NCBI GenBank assembly: GCA_902464175.1
Contig: CABQHZ010000030.1
Coordinates: 1-19,225 of the forward strand
Source: an uncultured Collinsella sp.
GTDB lineage: Bacteria; Actinomycetota; Coriobacteriia; Coriobacteriales; Coriobacteriaceae
Length of the DNA stretch: 19,225 nucleotides
Direction: 5' to 3'
The notes under the pieces were generated by a model. It was not told where the DNA came from, ran no database searches, and saw nothing but the letters and a program-made list of their open reading frames with translations. A program made the translations under genes and the position numbers. This document shows positions 1 through 7,790 of the stretch, in pieces (position 1 is the stretch's first letter; each line of letters opens with the position of its first letter).

Positions 1-1306
1 TGTTTCCCATCACCGTGTCGTCAAAGAGCAGCACGTCTTGGAACACAATGGCGTAATCACGCAGCAGCACCTCGGGATCAACGCTCGCAACATCCACGCC
101 ACCCACGGTGACCATGCCTTCGGTGGCGTCCCAAAAGCGCGCGGCCAGGCGGCTCACCGTAGACTTACCGGAACCCGAAGGACCGACCAGCGCCGTAACT
201 TCGCCTTCCTTGGCGGTAAAGCTCACATCGGTAAGAACTTTCTCGCCGGCGCGGCCGTCCTCGCCCGCACCATAGCCAAATGCCACGTGATCGAACACCA
301 CATCGTGGCCCACGGGCTCAAATTTCTCGCTGCCCCGCGCCACAGGCTCTTCCATGATGGAACGCATGCGCTTGGCAGACGACTCGGCGACAAACAGCTC
401 GGACACTAACATTAGCGCCTGGTCAAACGGCGCGTAGATACGGCTCACCATAAGCAGGAAGGCAAACATCACCAAAAAGTCGACCTGCCCGGAGGCGACC
501 ATCGTGGCGCCCGTGACCAGCGTGGTGGCAATGCCCAGACGCAGAATGGAGAAGGCGGAGTTGACCAGAAGCCCGTTGACGAGCTCGCCCTTGGTGGTCT
601 CGCGCTCCTCGGCATCGATCACGGCGTTGAGCCCCTCAAGATAATGGGCCTCCTGGTTGGTGGCGCGGATTTCGCGCACGCAGTCGAGCGTCTCCTGGAT
701 CGCCTCGGTGACCTTGACCTTCTCGGCGCGCACGCGGTCGAACACCGGGGTCATGGGGCCGCGTGTCAGATACAGCACGGCAAAGGCCACGGGAATGCTC
801 CAAAACGCCGCGACCGCCAGCTGCCAGCAAAAGAACAGCGATGACGCGAACACAATGGCGCTTGCGATGATGGCGCCCCAGAGTTCTCCCAGCACATGGC
901 TGTAGGCGTGCTCCATAGTCTGAACGTCACCCATGATGGTCTCGGTTAAATCGGCCAGATCACGACGACCAAAAAACGACAGCGGCAGTTTGCGCAAGCG
1001 CTCGGCGATCTCCATACGCTGCTTGCCGCACTCCTCGTAAAAGATGCAGTAGGTGTAGTAATACTGTTGCCAGTTAGAGGCAAAGAGCAACACGAAAAAG
1101 ACCAGGAGGCCGCCCACGATCGGCAGGGCATCCGGCAGGTCAGCCCCGCTGGCGAAATGCTCGACAAAGCCGGCCATAACCAGGAATAAAAAGCCCATGC
1201 CGGCCATGGTAATAAGATTGGTGAGCGCGGTCCAGAAGACACCGCGTTTTACGCCGGCGATGCCTTTATCGGATAGGAAATACTTCTTTTGGAATGAGGC
1301 GAACAT
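1..1306 (-). CDS. ABC transporter permease/ATPase half-subunit, YbtP/Q- or IrtA/B-like (3' end outside window)
   Basis: This is a fused membrane and ATPase subunit of an exporter-fold ABC transporter; 435 codons are visible. The protein begins MFASFQKKYFL and has hydrophobic helices between about residues 25 and 290. The cytoplasmic segment LPLSFFGRRDLADLTETIM is of a type I associate with siderophore-importing ABC proteins. Walker A (GPSGSGKST) is at about residues 375-383 and the Q-loop glutamine (VFQD) at about residue 423. The window ends before the signature motif and Walker B. The start codon directly follows the stop of the upstream gene with no gap, so the two are surely co-transcribed and probably form a heterodimer. 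Iron-chelate import is an inference from family resemblance and the divergent AraC-type regulator; multidrug or peptide export is the alternative. Confidence 0.88.
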   Translation of the reverse strand, partial: MFASFQKKYFLSDKGIAGVKRGVFWTALTNLITMAGMGFLFLVMAGFVEHFASGADLPDALPIVGGLLVFFVLLFASNWQQYYYTYCIFYEECGKQRMEIAERLRKLPLSFFGRRDLADLTETIMGDVQTMEHAYSHVLGELWGAIIASAIVFASSLFFCWQLAVAAFWSIPVAFAVLYLTRGPMTPVFDRVRAEKVKVTEAIQETLDCVREIRATNQEAHYLEGLNAVIDAEERETTKGELVNGLLVNSAFSILRLGIATTLVTGATMVASGQVDFLVMFAFLLMVSRIYAPFDQALMLVSELFVAESSAKRMRSIMEEPVARGSEKFEPVGHDVVFDHVAFGYGAGEDGRAGEKVLTDVSFTAKEGEVTALVGPSGSGKSTVSRLAARFWDATEGMVTVGGVDVASVDPEVLLRDYAIVFQDVLLFDDTVMGN

Positions 1307-3133
1307 TTAGGCCTCGCCTCCCTTCGCGACGGCGGCATCCGCGGTCGTAGCAGTAATCTTCCAACTCGCGGCCTGCTCGTACTCGGCCCACATCTTGGCA
1401 TACAGGCCATTTTGGGACAGCAGCTCGGCATGAGTACCCGACTCCTGCACGCTGCCCTGGTTAAGCACCACGATTTGGTCTGCGCCTACTACGGTCGAGA
1501 GCCGATGCGCAATCATAATGACCGTGCGACCCGCCGCCAGCTTGCTAAAGGCGCGCTGGATGAGCGCCTCGTTCTCGGGGTCGGCAAACGCCGTGGCCTC
1601 ATCGAGCACCACGATAGGCGCGTCTTTAAGGATCGCGCGGGCGAGTGCCACGCGCTGGACCTCGCCGCCCGAAAGATATGCTCCGCCGGCGCCGAGCATG
1701 GTGTTGATGCCCTGTGGGAGCTTGGCCACAATGTCGTCGCACTGAGCTGCGGAGAGGGCCGCACGTACTTCGTCATCAGTGGCCGTAGGCTTGGAGGCGC
1801 GCACGTTATCGGCAAGTGTTTGCCGGAACAGTTGGTTGGTCTGGAACACGAAGGCGACCTGGTCCATAAGCTCGTGTGGATCCATATCGCGAACGTCCAC
1901 ACCGCCTACGAGCACTCGACCCGAGGAAACATCCCAAAAACGCGGGATCAGGCTTGCGCAGGTTGACTTACCGCCGCCCGAAGGACCCACCAGGGCGAGG
2001 GTACTACCAGCGGAAACGCTAAAACTCACATGGTTGACGGCAGGCGCCTCGGCGCCTTCGTAGGTAAAGCTCACATCCTCAAATCGCACGTCGTTGCCGG
2101 CAGGGTGCTTGGGTTGGGTGGGCACGGAGAGCTGCTTGGAATCCATAACGCTTCGGATGCGAGCCAGCGAATCGGCACTCATCTGAGAGGCCTCGCCCAC
2201 AAACATGAGCTTGGTCATGGCCGTCGGCACCACGGCCGAAAATATCGCGTAAAACGTGAAGTTTGCCATAAAATGCGCGAAGTCCGTCTCGCCCGGTGCC
2301 AACAGCAACGCCACGGGCAGCAGGAATGCCACAAGACCATTGAGCGCGGTAAGGTTGAGCACCTGCGGGCCTCGGCAGAACGTGCCCGAATAGTTTTGTG
2401 CCATGTCGGCGTATTCGGCGATCGCATCGTGGAAGGCCTTAAAGGAGTAGACCGTCTGCTGGAACACCTTGACCACGGGGATACCGCGTACGTATTCGGT
2501 ACCGGTCTTGTTCATCTTGACCAGCGCGCCCATGTAGGCCTTCATAAACTCGCCGCCCTTGCCGCCCATCATTGTGGCCATGGCGCCAAGCGAAACGGCG
2601 ACCGAGATAAGGCATGCCGCGCCCAAGCGCCAATCGAGGGCGAAAAGCAGCACGAGCAAGCCCACGACCATGGCGGTGGCGCCGGCGATATCGGGTAGCA
2701 TGTGCGCGAGCAGGGTCTCGGTGGAGGCGGCGCATCCGTCTACGATACGGCGCAGCTCACCGGTGGCATGCGTGTCAAAGTAGCCAAGCGGCAGCTTAAG
2801 CAGGTGCTCGCTCGCAGTCTTGCGAATATTGGACGCGCAGCGAAACGCGGACAGGTGCGTGCACATGAGCCCCACGAAATACACTACGATGCTTGCCAGG
2901 GCAAAACCAACGGCCCGCCAGCCATACATCGCGATATCGGTGGCTTCGCTCCAGTTAGGCGCCACAGCGATAAGGTCTCGCGCGACAAACCAGATGCACA
3001 CGTACGGACCAAAGCCCAGCAGCTGCGAGAGCGCCGAGAGCGCCATGCCCAAATACGTTAGGAATTTACGGTCACCAGCATACGCGAGCAACTCGCCGAT
3101 GCCTCCACCTTCCCTTTTTGATCCCTTTGCCAT
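1307..3133 (-). CDS. ABC transporter permease/ATPase half-subunit, YbtP/Q- or IrtA/B-like
   Basis: A complete 608-residue fused transporter subunit, first gene of the two-gene operon. The membrane domain covers about residues 20-320 and contains TEYVRGIPVVKVFQQTV, typical of the siderophore-importer subgroup of exporter-fold ABC proteins. The ATPase domain has Walker A GPSGGGKST (383-391), Q431, signature LSGGE (488-492), Walker B IVVLDE (507-512) and switch H543, so it should be catalytically complete. I chose the ATG at 3133 because AGAAAGGA lies five bases upstream. An in-frame ATG at 3196 would add 21 residues without a good ribosome site and would run through the promoter region. The substrate cannot be read from the sequence; ferric siderophore or another metal chelate is the favoured guess, exporter function the alternative. 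Confidence 0.9.
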   Translation of the reverse strand: MAKGSKREGGGIGELLAYAGDRKFLTYLGMALSALSQLLGFGPYVCIWFVARDLIAVAPNWSEATDIAMYGWRAVGFALASIVVYFVGLMCTHLSAFRCASNIRKTASEHLLKLPLGYFDTHATGELRRIVDGCAASTETLLAHMLPDIAGATAMVVGLLVLLFALDWRLGAACLISVAVSLGAMATMMGGKGGEFMKAYMGALVKMNKTGTEYVRGIPVVKVFQQTVYSFKAFHDAIAEYADMAQNYSGTFCRGPQVLNLTALNGLVAFLLPVALLLAPGETDFAHFMANFTFYAIFSAVVPTAMTKLMFVGEASQMSADSLARIRSVMDSKQLSVPTQPKHPAGNDVRFEDVSFTYEGAEAPAVNHVSFSVSAGSTLALVGPSGGGKSTCASLIPRFWDVSSGRVLVGGVDVRDMDPHELMDQVAFVFQTNQLFRQTLADNVRASKPTATDDEVRAALSAAQCDDIVAKLPQGINTMLGAGGAYLSGGEVQRVALARAILKDAPIVVLDEATAFADPENEALIQRAFSKLAAGRTVIMIAHRLSTVVGADQIVVLNQGSVQESGTHAELLSQNGLYAKMWAEYEQAASWKITATTADAAVAKGGEA

Positions 3134-3152
3134 GAGATTCCTTTCTAACGGC

Positions 3153-3181
3153 TTGAGAGTTAACCGTAATGAACTTATCAT
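3153..3181 (+). promoter_or_regulatory. Predicted promoter of the AraC-type regulator gene
   Basis: TTGAGA (3153-3158) is followed after exactly 17 bases by TATCAT (3176-3181). Transcription would start near 3188, giving an untranslated leader of about 60 bases that contains the two direct repeats. The box lies back to back with a weaker candidate for the divergent transporter operon. Confidence 0.55.
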
Positions 3182-3205
3182 TGATGTGTTAGCCATGGCT
3201 CACAA
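3175..3205 (-). promoter_or_regulatory. Weak candidate promoter of the ABC transporter operon
   Basis: Read on the minus strand, TGATAA (3180-3175) could serve as a -10 box, with TTGTGA (3205-3200) as a poorly spaced -35 (19 bases). A weak -35 is common in promoters that need an AraC-family activator. The start point would be near 3168, placing the direct repeats at about -51 to -86. Confidence 0.25.
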
Positions 3206-3218
3206 TCAAGCCAGGCGT

Positions 3219-3254
3219 GGACGTTTCTGCAAAGGAAAGGGACGCTTTTGCAAA
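3219..3254. promoter_or_regulatory. Paired direct repeat, candidate AraC-family operator
   Basis: GGACGTTTCTGCAAA (3219-3233) and GGACGCTTTTGCAAA (3240-3254) match at 13 of 15 positions and are offset by exactly 21 bases, two turns of the helix. AraC-family proteins, each with two helix-turn-helix units per monomer, often bind such tandem sites; araI1/I2 have the same spacing. The second copy covers the TTG start codon of the regulator, so binding could also shut off the regulator's own synthesis. Function is inferred from spacing and position only. Confidence 0.5.
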
Positions 3255-4252
3255 TACGGCGGGCAGCGACCGACATAACCGAGCTCTACGCACCGCAGTT
3301 TGAGCAGTTTGGCCTGGAGCTTACCGGCAAGGGCGCCGTCTTTACCGGCGAGGTGGCAAACGATCGGGCGCACGGACGCGCATGGATCATGCCTCTTTCC
3401 CCCGCCTGCATCGTTATGGAGCATTTCATTACCCCGATGCACGATATGTACCTGGCCGAATACACACCCGAACCGTACGCGTGCGTGAGCGAGGTCAGCG
3501 CGCCCACGCTCATGTGCATGCCCGAAGCCGGCATAACGCCTGCGAACCTTAAACCCTTGCATGGACCGTGGTCAAACAACGCCGTTTGCAGCTTTATCCA
3601 GGATAACTGCGGCAAGGAGCTAAGCCCGCTGTTTGCAGGGCAGCTCTACCACTCGCGCTCGGTGCTCTTTTTGCCCGGGTATTTTGACGAGTTGGAACAC
3701 CGCTATCCCACCGAGTTCGCAGGAATCTTTGAGGCATTTGCCGAGCCATGGCACGAGGAAGCGACATCTGCCATCTGCCACACGCTGCGCCGGATTAACG
3801 AGGACCGCGCCCACACCGTAGGCGGACACGTCTATATGCAGGGCATCGTGGAGACCATGGTCGCGGAGCTCGCCTGTTCGCGCGCGGCCCATAGACAGGC
3901 GCGGCAGGCGGCAGACACACGCGTCAGCATAACCATTGCCGAAGAAGCAACGGCAATGATTGAGCGCGCGCTCGACAAAGGCAGACGTGTGGGTATCAAC
4001 GAGGTGGCCGAGAGGCTCTACACAAGCCGCTCCAAACTATGCGCTACCTTTAAGGCCCAAACTGGCGAGTCCCTGGGTGCCTACATACGAAGGCGCCGCA
4101 TGGAGCGGGCGCAGGAGCTTTTGGCAGATAGCTCGCTCACGATAGCGCAGGTGGCAGAGCGTCTAGGCTACCCTCAGCAGGCCGCCTTCGCCCAAGCCTT
4201 CAAGCAACACACCGGCACAACCCCCACCACCTGGCGCTCCCAACATATATAA
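3248..4252 (+). CDS. AraC-family transcriptional regulator
   Basis: A 334-residue DNA-binding regulator divergent from the ABC operon, which it probably controls as YbtA controls its transporter genes. Residues 1 to about 220 form an effector or dimerisation domain I cannot assign to a ligand. The C-terminal domain of about 100 residues has two helix-turn-helix units: INEVAERLYTSRSKLCATF (about 254-272) and TIAQVAERLGYPQQAAFAQ (about 298-316), ending GTTPTTWR as the family does. The start is a TTG preceded by AGGAAAGGG with six bases between. No upstream ATG is in frame, and the next in-frame ATG (3389) would remove part of the conserved N-terminal region. A hairpin follows immediately downstream. 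Family assignment is firm; target and ligand are inference. Confidence 0.9.
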   Translation: MQIRRAATDITELYAPQFEQFGLELTGKGAVFTGEVANDRAHGRAWIMPLSPACIVMEHFITPMHDMYLAEYTPEPYACVSEVSAPTLMCMPEAGITPANLKPLHGPWSNNAVCSFIQDNCGKELSPLFAGQLYHSRSVLFLPGYFDELEHRYPTEFAGIFEAFAEPWHEEATSAICHTLRRINEDRAHTVGGHVYMQGIVETMVAELACSRAAHRQARQAADTRVSITIAEEATAMIERALDKGRRVGINEVAERLYTSRSKLCATFKAQTGESLGAYIRRRRMERAQELLADSSLTIAQVAERLGYPQQAAFAQAFKQHTGTTPTTWRSQHI

Positions 4253-4253
4253 A

Positions 4254-4282
4254 GAATGAAGGCGCCATCGGCGCCCTCATTC
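4254..4282 (+). terminator. Hairpin terminator after the AraC-type gene
   Basis: GAATGA-A-GGCGCC (4254-4266) pairs with GGCGCC-C-TCATTC (4270-4282) around a three-base ATC loop, giving 12 pairs with a single A/C mismatch. It begins two bases after the regulator's stop. There is no long T run, so it may slow polymerase or protect the RNA end rather than act as a classical intrinsic terminator. Confidence 0.55.
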
Positions 4283-4457
4283 ACCAAATTCCATTCAGCC
4301 CCGCCTGACCCGAACGGCCGAGTCGTTGCAGAACCCGGGAGCCCCGGCAGGGCGGGTGCTTGCTCAAAATGAGTTCCCTCCAAAACAATGGGCGCGCCGT
4401 TGGCGCGCCCATTCACTCTGTTCCATTCAGCCCGCCTGACCCGAACGGCCGAGTCGT
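4279..4457. repeat. Direct repeat of about 38 bp, two copies 132 bp apart
   Basis: Copy one (4289-4326) and copy two (4421-4457) both run from TTCCATTCAGCCC through GACCCGAACGGCC to GAGTCGT; the only difference is one extra C in copy one. Each copy follows one of the short-loop hairpins, and the attached ATTCAC is also shared (4279 and 4411). The stretch after the first copy ends in AATGAGTTCC, and the same string follows the first arm of the long inverted repeat. So hairpin plus repeat behaves as a module of about 130 bp. I see no open frame in it. Confidence 0.85.
4387..4413. terminator. Second tight hairpin of the convergent intergenic region
   Basis: AATGGGCGCGCC (4387-4398) pairs perfectly with GGCGCGCCCATT (4402-4413) around a GTT loop. 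It has the same layout as the hairpins at 4254-4282 and 4515-4535: a GC-rich stem and a three-base loop. It could stop transcription from either convergent gene. Confidence 0.5.
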
Positions 4458-4460
4458 CAC

Positions 4461-4596
4461 GGAACCGAGGGGCCGGGCGCAGGGCCTTGCCTCTCAATGA
4501 GTTCCGCACGAACAGGAGGCGCCAGTGGCGCCTCCGTCGTGAGTCAGGACTGTCCGAAATTGAGAGGCAAGGCCCTGCGCCCGGCCCCTCGGTTCC
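4461..4596. terminator. Perfect 38-bp inverted repeat enclosing a third hairpin
   Basis: The arms at 4461-4498 and 4559-4596 are exact reverse complements over 38 bases (GGAACCGAGG... and ...CCTCGGTTCC). The 60-base interior contains GGAGGCGCC-AGT-GGCGCCTCC (4515-4535), flanked by CACGA/TCGTG pairs. The outer arm ends three bases before the gatB stop codon. This would form a long nested cruciform or RNA stem and is a plausible bidirectional terminator between the regulator gene and gatB. A miniature mobile element is the alternative, but I found no target-site duplication. Confidence 0.75.
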
Positions 4597-4599
4597 CGC

Positions 4600-6276
4600 T
4601 TACGAGAGCGACGTTCTCAGCAACTCGTTGAAGAGCTTCGGGTTGCCCTTGCCGCGGCTCGCCTTCATGCACTGGCCTACCAAAAAGCCGATAACCTTCT
4701 GGTTGCCGTCACGATACTGCTGCGCCTGCTCGGCACAGTTTGCCAGTACCTCGTCCACGATCGGCTGCAGCGCGCCGGCATCGCTCACCTGACGCATACC
4801 GCGCTCGTCGACGATCTTGTTGGGATCGTCACCGGTCTGGGCCATGGCTTCAAAGACCTCGTGCGCTTGGTTGGAGCTGATGGCATCGGTCGCCAGCAGC
4901 TTAGCCAGCGCTGCTACCTGAGCCGGCGCGATGCCGGACTCGGCGAGCGACACGCCCGCGCTCTTAAGGTAGGCGATCATCTCGTTGACCAGCAGGTTTG
5001 CGACCGTCTGAGCCTCCTTGCCGGCCATACCGGCAGCGGCGGCCTCAAAGAAGTCGGCAAACTCAGGGTCGCCGGCAATCTGCTCGGCGTCAGCCGTCTT
5101 AATGCCAAAGTCGGCCTCAAAACGGACGCGCTTGGCATCGGGCAGCTCGGGAATCTCGCCACGGCAGCGGTCGATGAACTCGTCGTCCAGATCGAACGGC
5201 GCCAGGTCGGGATCGGGGAACAGACGATAGTCGTCTGCCGTTTCCTTCACACGCATGACCACGGTGCGCTTGCGGCTGGGCTCCCAGTGGCGGGTCTCCT
5301 GATAGATGATGCCACCCTCCTCGAGCACCTCGGCCTGGCGGCAGATCTCGTAGGCAAGGCCGTCATGCAGGCTCTTAAACGAGTTGAGGTTCTTGAGCTC
5401 GGTCTTGGTGCCCAACTTGGTCTCGCCGCGGCGGCGCAGCGACACGTTGCCGTCGCAGCGCATGGAGCCCTTCTCCATGGAGCAGTCCGAAATGCCCAGC
5501 GTCACAAAGATGCGACGGAGCTTTTCCATAAACAGGCGAGCCTCCTCGGGCGTGCGCAGATCGGGCTCAGTCACGAGCTCAATCAAAGGCGTGCCGCAGC
5601 GGTTGTAGTCGACGAGCGACTCGGCCGCGGCGGTAATGCGGCCCTCGGCACCGCCCACGTGCACCATCTTGGCGGCGTCCTCCTCCATGTGGATGCGCAG
5701 AATACGAATGGGCACCGTGTAGGAACCGTCCTCGCGGCGCTCGGGCATCTGCAGGTTGGACGCATCGTAGCTGGCCAGGTGGCCGGCGCGCTGGTTGCCC
5801 TCGCGCATGGTCGACGACATGGACGTGGACAGGCCCTCGGCGTTGGCCGAAGCGCTCGCCAGGCTCTGGGCCTCGGCCTCACCAAACGCGCAGTCGGGGC
5901 GCTCGGCGGCACCGCGACCGGTCACATCCAGGTCCAGGTGGCCGTACATGGCAAAGGCGACCGGGCCCTGCGTGGTCTGGAAGTTCTTGGCCATATCGGG
6001 ATAGAAATAGTGCTTGCGGTAGAACATCGAGTGGCGCTGGATCTCGCAGTTGGTGGCCAGACCCGCCTTGACGATGCTCTCGATGGCGCGCTTGTTGGGC
6101 ACCGGCAGGGCACCGGGCAGGCCCAGGCACACCGGGCACACGTTGGCGTTGGGCTCGTCATCGTGGCTGAGCTTGCAGTTGCAGAACATCTTGGTGTCGA
6201 GTGCGGTGAGCTCAGTATGGATCTCCAGGCCGATCACGGCCTCCCAATCCTGCAGGACCTCGGAAAGCTCCTTCAT
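4600..6276 (-). CDS. gatB: Aspartyl/glutamyl-tRNA(Asn/Gln) amidotransferase subunit B
   Basis: GatB is the kinase and tRNA-binding subunit of GatCAB. It activates the side chain of misacylated Glu-tRNA(Gln) or Asp-tRNA(Asn) with ATP and uses ammonia channelled from GatA. The protein begins with the family signature (WEAVIGLEIHTEL, residues 11-23). A zinc site is suggested by C32, C34, C47 and C50 (FCNC...CPVC). The cradle has RIHMEEDAAKMVH (194-206) and MRCDGNVSLR, and the C-terminal YqeY-like tail ends GKGNPKLFNELL. At 558 residues it is longer than the usual 475-500, because about 55 extra residues lie between about 118 and 190. The ATG overlaps the gatA stop as TAATG, so translation is coupled. 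It is last in the operon and ends at the inverted repeat. Confidence 0.97.
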   Translation of the reverse strand: MKELSEVLQDWEAVIGLEIHTELTALDTKMFCNCKLSHDDEPNANVCPVCLGLPGALPVPNKRAIESIVKAGLATNCEIQRHSMFYRKHYFYPDMAKNFQTTQGPVAFAMYGHLDLDVTGRGAAERPDCAFGEAEAQSLASASANAEGLSTSMSSTMREGNQRAGHLASYDASNLQMPERREDGSYTVPIRILRIHMEEDAAKMVHVGGAEGRITAAAESLVDYNRCGTPLIELVTEPDLRTPEEARLFMEKLRRIFVTLGISDCSMEKGSMRCDGNVSLRRRGETKLGTKTELKNLNSFKSLHDGLAYEICRQAEVLEEGGIIYQETRHWEPSRKRTVVMRVKETADDYRLFPDPDLAPFDLDDEFIDRCRGEIPELPDAKRVRFEADFGIKTADAEQIAGDPEFADFFEAAAAGMAGKEAQTVANLLVNEMIAYLKSAGVSLAESGIAPAQVAALAKLLATDAISSNQAHEVFEAMAQTGDDPNKIVDERGMRQVSDAGALQPIVDEVLANCAEQAQQYRDGNQKVIGFLVGQCMKASRGKGNPKLFNELLRTSLS

Positions 6277-7790
6277 TACAGCTCGCCTCCCTTCCCGGCA
6301 AAATCGGGCGCGACGGAAAGCGCGGGCGCACCCGTGGCGGCATCGGCAAAGCCGCGCTCCAGGGCGCGGGCAAACGTGAGCAGCTGACGGTCCTTAAAGG
6401 CCGGACCAACCAACTGGGCAGAAACGGGCAGCTGAGTATCCTCGCCCAGGCCCAGCGGCACCGAGATGCCGCCGTTGCCGCAAATGTTGAGCGAAATGGT
6501 GTACAGGTCGGACAGGTACATCTGCGTGGGGTCGCTGATCTCGCCAAACTTAAAGGCCGTGCGCGGCGAGGCGGGCATCAGGATGGTGTCCACCTTGGCA
6601 TACGCGGCGTCGTAGTCCTGCGTGATGAGCGTGCGGGCCTTTTGCGCGGCGTAGTAATACTTGTCGTACACGCCCGAGCTCAGCAAGTAGGCGCCGAGCA
6701 TCTGACGGCGCTTGGCCTCGGCGCCAAAGCCATGGGCGCGCGACAGCGAGCTCTGGTCGGACAGGTTGGCGCAGCCCTCCTCCTGATAGCCGTAGCGAAT
6801 GCCGTCGAAACGGGCCAGGTTGGAGAACGCCTCGGCCGGGCCGATGACGTAGTAGGCGGCGATGGCGGCATCCAGGTGCGGCAGGTCGACCTCGACCAGC
6901 TCGGCACCCTGGTTTTGCAGCTCCTGGGCGGCGCGCTGAACAGCGGCTTTAACCTCGGGCGTCAGGCCCTCGGCCTCCATAAACGCGGGGATAATGCCCA
7001 CGCGCTTACCCTCGATGTTGTCGTTGAGGCGCTCGGTAAAGTCGACGGCACAGTCCTGGCTGGTGCAGTCGTACGGATCGTGGCCCGCGCCGGTGAGCGC
7101 GTTCATGGCCAGCGCGACGTCCTCGACCGTACGGCCAAAGGGGCCCACCTGGTCGAGCGACGAGCCAAAGGCAACCACGCCGTAACGGCTCACGGCGCCA
7201 TACGTAGGCTTAAAGCCCACCACGCCGCAGAGCGCCGCCGGCTGACGAATGGAGCCGCCGGTGTCCGAGCCCAGCGAGAGCGCGACCTCGCCCGCGGCGA
7301 CGGCTGCAGCGGAGCCGCCCGAGGAGCCGCCGGGCACGCGCTCGGTATCCCAGGGATTGTTGGTGCGGTGGAACGCCGAACTCTCGGTGGAGCTGCCAAA
7401 GGCGAACTCGTCCATGTTGGCCTTGCCCATGGGCAGGCAGCCGGCGTCGAGCATGCGCTGGACGCAGGTAGCGGTGTAGACGCTCTGGTAGTTCTCGAGC
7501 ATGCGGGAAGCGCAGGTGGTGCGCGTGCCCACGAGGTTCATGTTGTCCTTGATGGCCAGCGGCACGCCCGCGAGCGGGGGCAGCGGCTTTCCGGCGGCAC
7601 GGTCAGCGTCCACGCGCGCGGCGGCCTCGAGCGCGAGCTCGGGCGACACCTGCAGGAATGCCTGGACTCCGTCCTCGCGTGCCTCGATGGCGGCAAGGGA
7701 GGCCTGGGCCACCTCGGTAGCGGTAAAGTCGCCGGCGGCAACGCCCGCGGCGATCTGGGCGGCGGTAAGGGAATCGAAGCTTAGCGCCAT
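6276..7790 (-). CDS. gatA: Aspartyl/glutamyl-tRNA(Asn/Gln) amidotransferase subunit A
   Basis: GatA is the glutaminase of GatCAB. It releases ammonia from glutamine or asparagine for transamidation of mischarged tRNA in the cytoplasm. The 504-residue protein belongs to the amidase-signature family. The Ser-cisSer-Lys triad can be read directly: K81 in PLAIKDN, S156 in VPGGSSGGS and nucleophile S180 in GSDTGGSIR, matching the S. aureus enzyme within two positions. Length is normal. The ATG at 7790 overlaps the gatC stop as TAATG, the same junction used between gatA and gatB, so the three subunits should be made at matched levels. Confidence 0.97.
   Translation of the reverse strand: MALSFDSLTAAQIAAGVAAGDFTATEVAQASLAAIEAREDGVQAFLQVSPELALEAAARVDADRAAGKPLPPLAGVPLAIKDNMNLVGTRTTCASRMLENYQSVYTATCVQRMLDAGCLPMGKANMDEFAFGSSTESSAFHRTNNPWDTERVPGGSSGGSAAAVAAGEVALSLGSDTGGSIRQPAALCGVVGFKPTYGAVSRYGVVAFGSSLDQVGPFGRTVEDVALAMNALTGAGHDPYDCTSQDCAVDFTERLNDNIEGKRVGIIPAFMEAEGLTPEVKAAVQRAAQELQNQGAELVEVDLPHLDAAIAAYYVIGPAEAFSNLARFDGIRYGYQEEGCANLSDQSSLSRAHGFGAEAKRRQMLGAYLLSSGVYDKYYYAAQKARTLITQDYDAAYAKVDTILMPASPRTAFKFGEISDPTQMYLSDLYTISLNICGNGGISVPLGLGEDTQLPVSAQLVGPAFKDRQLLTFARALERGFADAATGAPALSVAPDFAGKGGEL

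Noticed and set aside
3134..3196. Extension of the upstream ABC gene to the ATG at 3196
   Set aside because: The extra 21 codons lack a ribosome site and overlap the predicted divergent promoters; the ATG at 3133 has a good site.
4289..4457. CRISPR-like direct repeats
   Set aside because: Two copies of 38 bp at 132-bp spacing, each tied to a hairpin and with no spacers of regular size or cas genes, do not fit a CRISPR array.
4861..6387. A 508-codon plus-strand frame opposite gatB
   Set aside because: GatB on the minus strand is unmistakable; the antisense product has a composition typical of reverse-read GC-rich genes.
6642..7784. A 380-codon plus-strand frame opposite gatA
   Set aside because: Antisense shadow of gatA, whose catalytic triad and overlaps with gatC and gatB are clear.
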